Below are positions 13,449 through 15,491 of a stretch of DNA of 15,491 bases, piece after piece; position 1 is the first letter of the stretch, and each line of letters starts with the position of its first letter. The stretch lies in assembly GCA_902494605.1 (NCBI GenBank), contig CABUUG010000031.1:1-15491 (forward strand), written 5' to 3'. This stretch comes from an uncultured Collinsella sp. (lineage in GTDB: Bacteria > Actinomycetota > Coriobacteriia > Coriobacteriales > Coriobacteriaceae). The notes under the pieces were generated by a model. That model searched no databases. It saw nothing but the letters and a program-made list of their open reading frames with translations, and was not told where the DNA came from. The position numbers and the translations under genes are program-made.

Positions 13449-14860
13449 TATCCGATCGCTCCTTCCATCTCGAGCTTGATCAGGTTGTTCATCTCGACGG
13501 CGTACTCCAGCGGCAGCTCCTTGGAGACCGGGTTGGCAAAGCCGTTGACGATCATGGTACGGGCCTCTTCCTCCGAGATGCCGCGGCTCATCAGGTAGAA
13601 CACCTTGTCGTCGCCGATGCGGCCGATGGTGGCCTCGTGGCCGATGTCGACGTTCTTGGCGCGGATGTCCATGGCCGGGATGGTGTCGGATCGGCTCTGG
13701 TCGTCGAGCATGAGCGACTGGCAACTCACGGTTGCCTTGGAGCCCTCGGCCTTGGGCGTGGCCACGATGGAGCTGCGGAACGTCTGGATGCCGCCGCTCT
13801 TGGAGATACCCTTGGTCTCGACCGTTGCCGAGGTCTCAGGCGCGTTGAGCACGACCTTGCAGCCGGTGTCGAGGTTCTGACCGGCGCCGGCAAAGGTGAT
13901 GCCGGTAAAGCTCGAGCGGGCGCGGCGGCCATTGAGCACGCTCATGGGGTAGAGGTAGCCCACGTGGCTGCCGAAGGAGCCGCTGATCCACTCGATGTCG
14001 CCGTCCTCGTCCACGCGCGCACGCTTGGTGTTGAGGTTGTACATGTTCTTGGACCAGTTCTCGATGGTCGAGTAGCGCAGGTGCGCACGCTTGCCCACAA
14101 AGAGCTCGACGGCGCCGGCGTGGAGGTTGGCCACGTTGTACTTGGGCGCGGAGCAACCCTCAATGAAGTGCAGGTCGGCGTCGTCCTCGACAATGATGAG
14201 CGTGTGCTCAAACTGGCCGGCGCCCTTGGCGTTAAGGCGGAAGTAGCTCTGCAGCGGAAAATCGAGCTTGGTGCCCTTGGGCACGTAGACAAATGAGCCG
14301 CCCGACCATACGGCGCCGTGCAGGGCCGCAAACTTGTGGTCGGTGGGCGGGATGAGCGTCATGAACTTCTCGTGGATGAGCGGTTCCCACTGCGGATCGT
14401 GCAGGGCCTCTTCAATACCGGAGTAGACGATGCCCATCTTGGACGCCGTGTCCTGCATGTTGTGGTAGACCAGCTCGGAGTCGTACTGCGCGCCGACGCC
14501 CGCCAGGTAGCTACGCTCAGCGTCGGGGATGCCCAAGCGCTCAAAGGTGTTCTTGATGTCGTCGGGCACCGACTCCCAGTCGTGCTTTTGGTCGGTGTTG
14601 GGCTTGACGTAGGTGACAATGTTATCCATGTCCAGGCCCTCGATGGAGGGGCCCCACGTCGGGTCGGGAAAACGGTTGAAAATCTCGAGGGACTTTAGGC
14701 GCAGGTCGAGCATCCACTGCGGTTCGTCCTTCTTGGCGCTGATCTCGCGAACGATGTCGGGCGTGATGCCGGCGTCGAGGCGCTCGAATCCCTCCTCGCC
14801 ATAGGTAAAATCGTAGAGGCTGCGGTCGATGTCCGCGACCTCGGTGCGGTTCTTGGTCAT
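13448..14860 (-). CDS. sufB: SufB, Fe-S cluster scaffold subunit
   Basis: Protein of 470 residues, standard SufB length. It forms the SufBC2D scaffold and carries the assembling cluster. Seen: DPTWGPSIEGLDMDNI (66-81), GGSFVYVPKG (187-196), EGCSAPKYN with Cys236, SCQSLMLDDQSRSDTIP with Cys380, and DIGHEATIGRIGDDKVFYLMSRG (405 onward) with His408-Glu409. Cys380 and His408 are 28 residues apart, as are the E. coli SufB residues Cys405 and His433 proposed to act in cluster formation. The ATG at 14860 is preceded by AAGGGG and lies 12 nt after the sufC stop. Highly conserved, with no sign of damage. Confidence 0.96.
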   Translation of the reverse strand: MTKNRTEVADIDRSLYDFTYGEEGFERLDAGITPDIVREISAKKDEPQWMLDLRLKSLEIFNRFPDPTWGPSIEGLDMDNIVTYVKPNTDQKHDWESVPDDIKNTFERLGIPDAERSYLAGVGAQYDSELVYHNMQDTASKMGIVYSGIEEALHDPQWEPLIHEKFMTLIPPTDHKFAALHGAVWSGGSFVYVPKGTKLDFPLQSYFRLNAKGAGQFEHTLIIVEDDADLHFIEGCSAPKYNVANLHAGAVELFVGKRAHLRYSTIENWSKNMYNLNTKRARVDEDGDIEWISGSFGSHVGYLYPMSVLNGRRARSSFTGITFAGAGQNLDTGCKVVLNAPETSATVETKGISKSGGIQTFRSSIVATPKAEGSKATVSCQSLMLDDQSRSDTIPAMDIRAKNVDIGHEATIGRIGDDKVFYLMSRGISEEEARTMIVNGFANPVSKELPLEYAVEMNNLIKLEMEGAIG

Positions 14861-14872
14861 TGCGTCGCCCCT

Positions 14873-15491
14873 TTACGCCTGCTGCTCGGCAGCGGTGGCC
14901 TCGGCCTGGGCGCGCTGCTCGGCGGCTTCGCGCTCGAAGGTCTCAAAGCCGTTCTTGTCGATCCAGGGGATGAGCGAGGCGTCGTCCTCGCGCACGATGT
15001 GGCCCTTGACCATAACGTGGACGCGGTCGACATCCAGGTGCTCCAGGATGCGCGTGTTATGCGTGATGATGAGCATGGAGCCGTCGCAGCTCTTGCGGTA
15101 GGCGTCCATGCCGTGGCTGACGGTGGACAGGGCGTCGACGTCCAGACCCGAGTCGGTCTCGTCCAGAATAGCGAGCTTGGGCTGCAGCAGCAGAAGCTGG
15201 AGCATCTCGACCTTCTTTTTCTCGCCGCCCGAGAAGCCTACGCCCAGCTCGCGGTTGAGATAGGCGGTATCCATGTTGAGCTCGGCCGCGAGCTCCTTGA
15301 CGCGACGGCGGAACTCCTTGCCCTTCATCTCCAGGCCGGGGCGGCCGGCGATGCTGGCGCGCAAAAAGCTCGACAGCGGCACGCCTGGGATTTCGACCGG
15401 AGCCTGGAAGCTCAAGAACAGGCCTGCGCGGGAGCGCTTGTCGGTGGTGAGCTCGGTGATGTCCTGGCCGTCAAAGACGACGCGGCCGTCA
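14873..15491 (-). CDS. sufC: SufC ATPase subunit (partial, 5' end outside window)
   Basis: The C-terminal 205 residues of SufC, the ABC-type ATPase that drives conformational change in SufBCD. The reading frame is open to the right edge, so about 45-50 N-terminal residues, including Walker A, lie outside the window. Seen: Q-loop LFLSFQAPVEIPG, the ABC signature GFSGGEKKKVEMLQ, Walker B LAILDETDSGLDVDAL, and the H-loop IITHNTRIL. The SGGEKKK signature and ETDSGLD are SufC hallmarks. The protein ends in an Ala/Gln/Glu-rich tail of about 20 residues. First SUF gene seen here; the operon promoter and any regulator must be further right. Confidence 0.95.
   Translation of the reverse strand, partial: DGRVVFDGQDITELTTDKRSRAGLFLSFQAPVEIPGVPLSSFLRASIAGRPGLEMKGKEFRRRVKELAAELNMDTAYLNRELGVGFSGGEKKKVEMLQLLLLQPKLAILDETDSGLDVDALSTVSHGMDAYRKSCDGSMLIITHNTRILEHLDVDRVHVMVKGHIVREDDASLIPWIDKNGFETFEREAAEQRAQAEATAAEQQA

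Noticed and set aside
1..15491. CRISPR array, phage genes or toxin-antitoxin pair
   Set aside because: No regularly spaced repeats, no phage structural or integrase genes and no small paired toxin-like frames were found.

Overview
The window looks like chromosome from a high-GC, anaerobic, gut-type actinobacterium, most likely a Collinsella-like member of the Coriobacteriia. This is inferred from the G/C-rich third codon positions, the SUF operon with a U-type scaffold, the pairing of a GGGtGRT protein with a NifU-like scaffold, and the lone fumarate-reductase-type flavoprotein. No rRNA or other marker confirms the genus.

Layout. Left end, plus strand (90-1947): an unrecognised membrane-anchored, Ala/acid-rich protein followed 7 nt later by a VanZ-family membrane protein. 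They end at a symmetrical terminator that probably also serves the convergent gene. Minus strand (2062-4275): a ROK-family sugar kinase (fructokinase type) and, upstream of it behind its own terminator, a class I/II PLP aminotransferase. Plus strand (4442-4617): tRNA-His(GTG) and tRNA-Lys(CTT), with a likely promoter in front. The 3' end of tRNA-Lys plus its terminator is duplicated 177 bp downstream, and two tandem TTA-loop hairpins follow. Minus strand (5010-6536): a stand-alone FAD flavoprotein of the fumarate reductase / aspartate oxidase family. Minus strand (6793-8550): a two-gene operon of a divergent NifU/IscU-like scaffold and a GGGtGRT protein, closed by a strong terminator. Plus strand (8955-9767): a solitary REP-associated (RAYT/IS200-like Y1) transposase with a C-terminal HTH, followed by a gene-free stretch of about 600 bp. 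Minus strand (10428 to the right edge): the SUF Fe-S assembly operon sufC-sufB-sufD-sufS-sufU. Its genes are 12 nt apart or overlap, sufC is cut by the window edge, and the operon ends in a terminator.

How the genes fit together. The right third is a complete Fe-S cluster factory. SufS removes sulfur from cysteine, SufU accepts it, and the SufBCD ATPase scaffold builds the cluster. About 2 kb from the end of that operon lies a second, independently transcribed operon with another U-type scaffold and a partner of unknown function (GGGtGRT). This second Fe-S-linked module is the best candidate for an under-described system here. The other points of interest are the duplicated tRNA-Lys end, the tandem hairpins, and the RAYT gene that might act on such hairpins.
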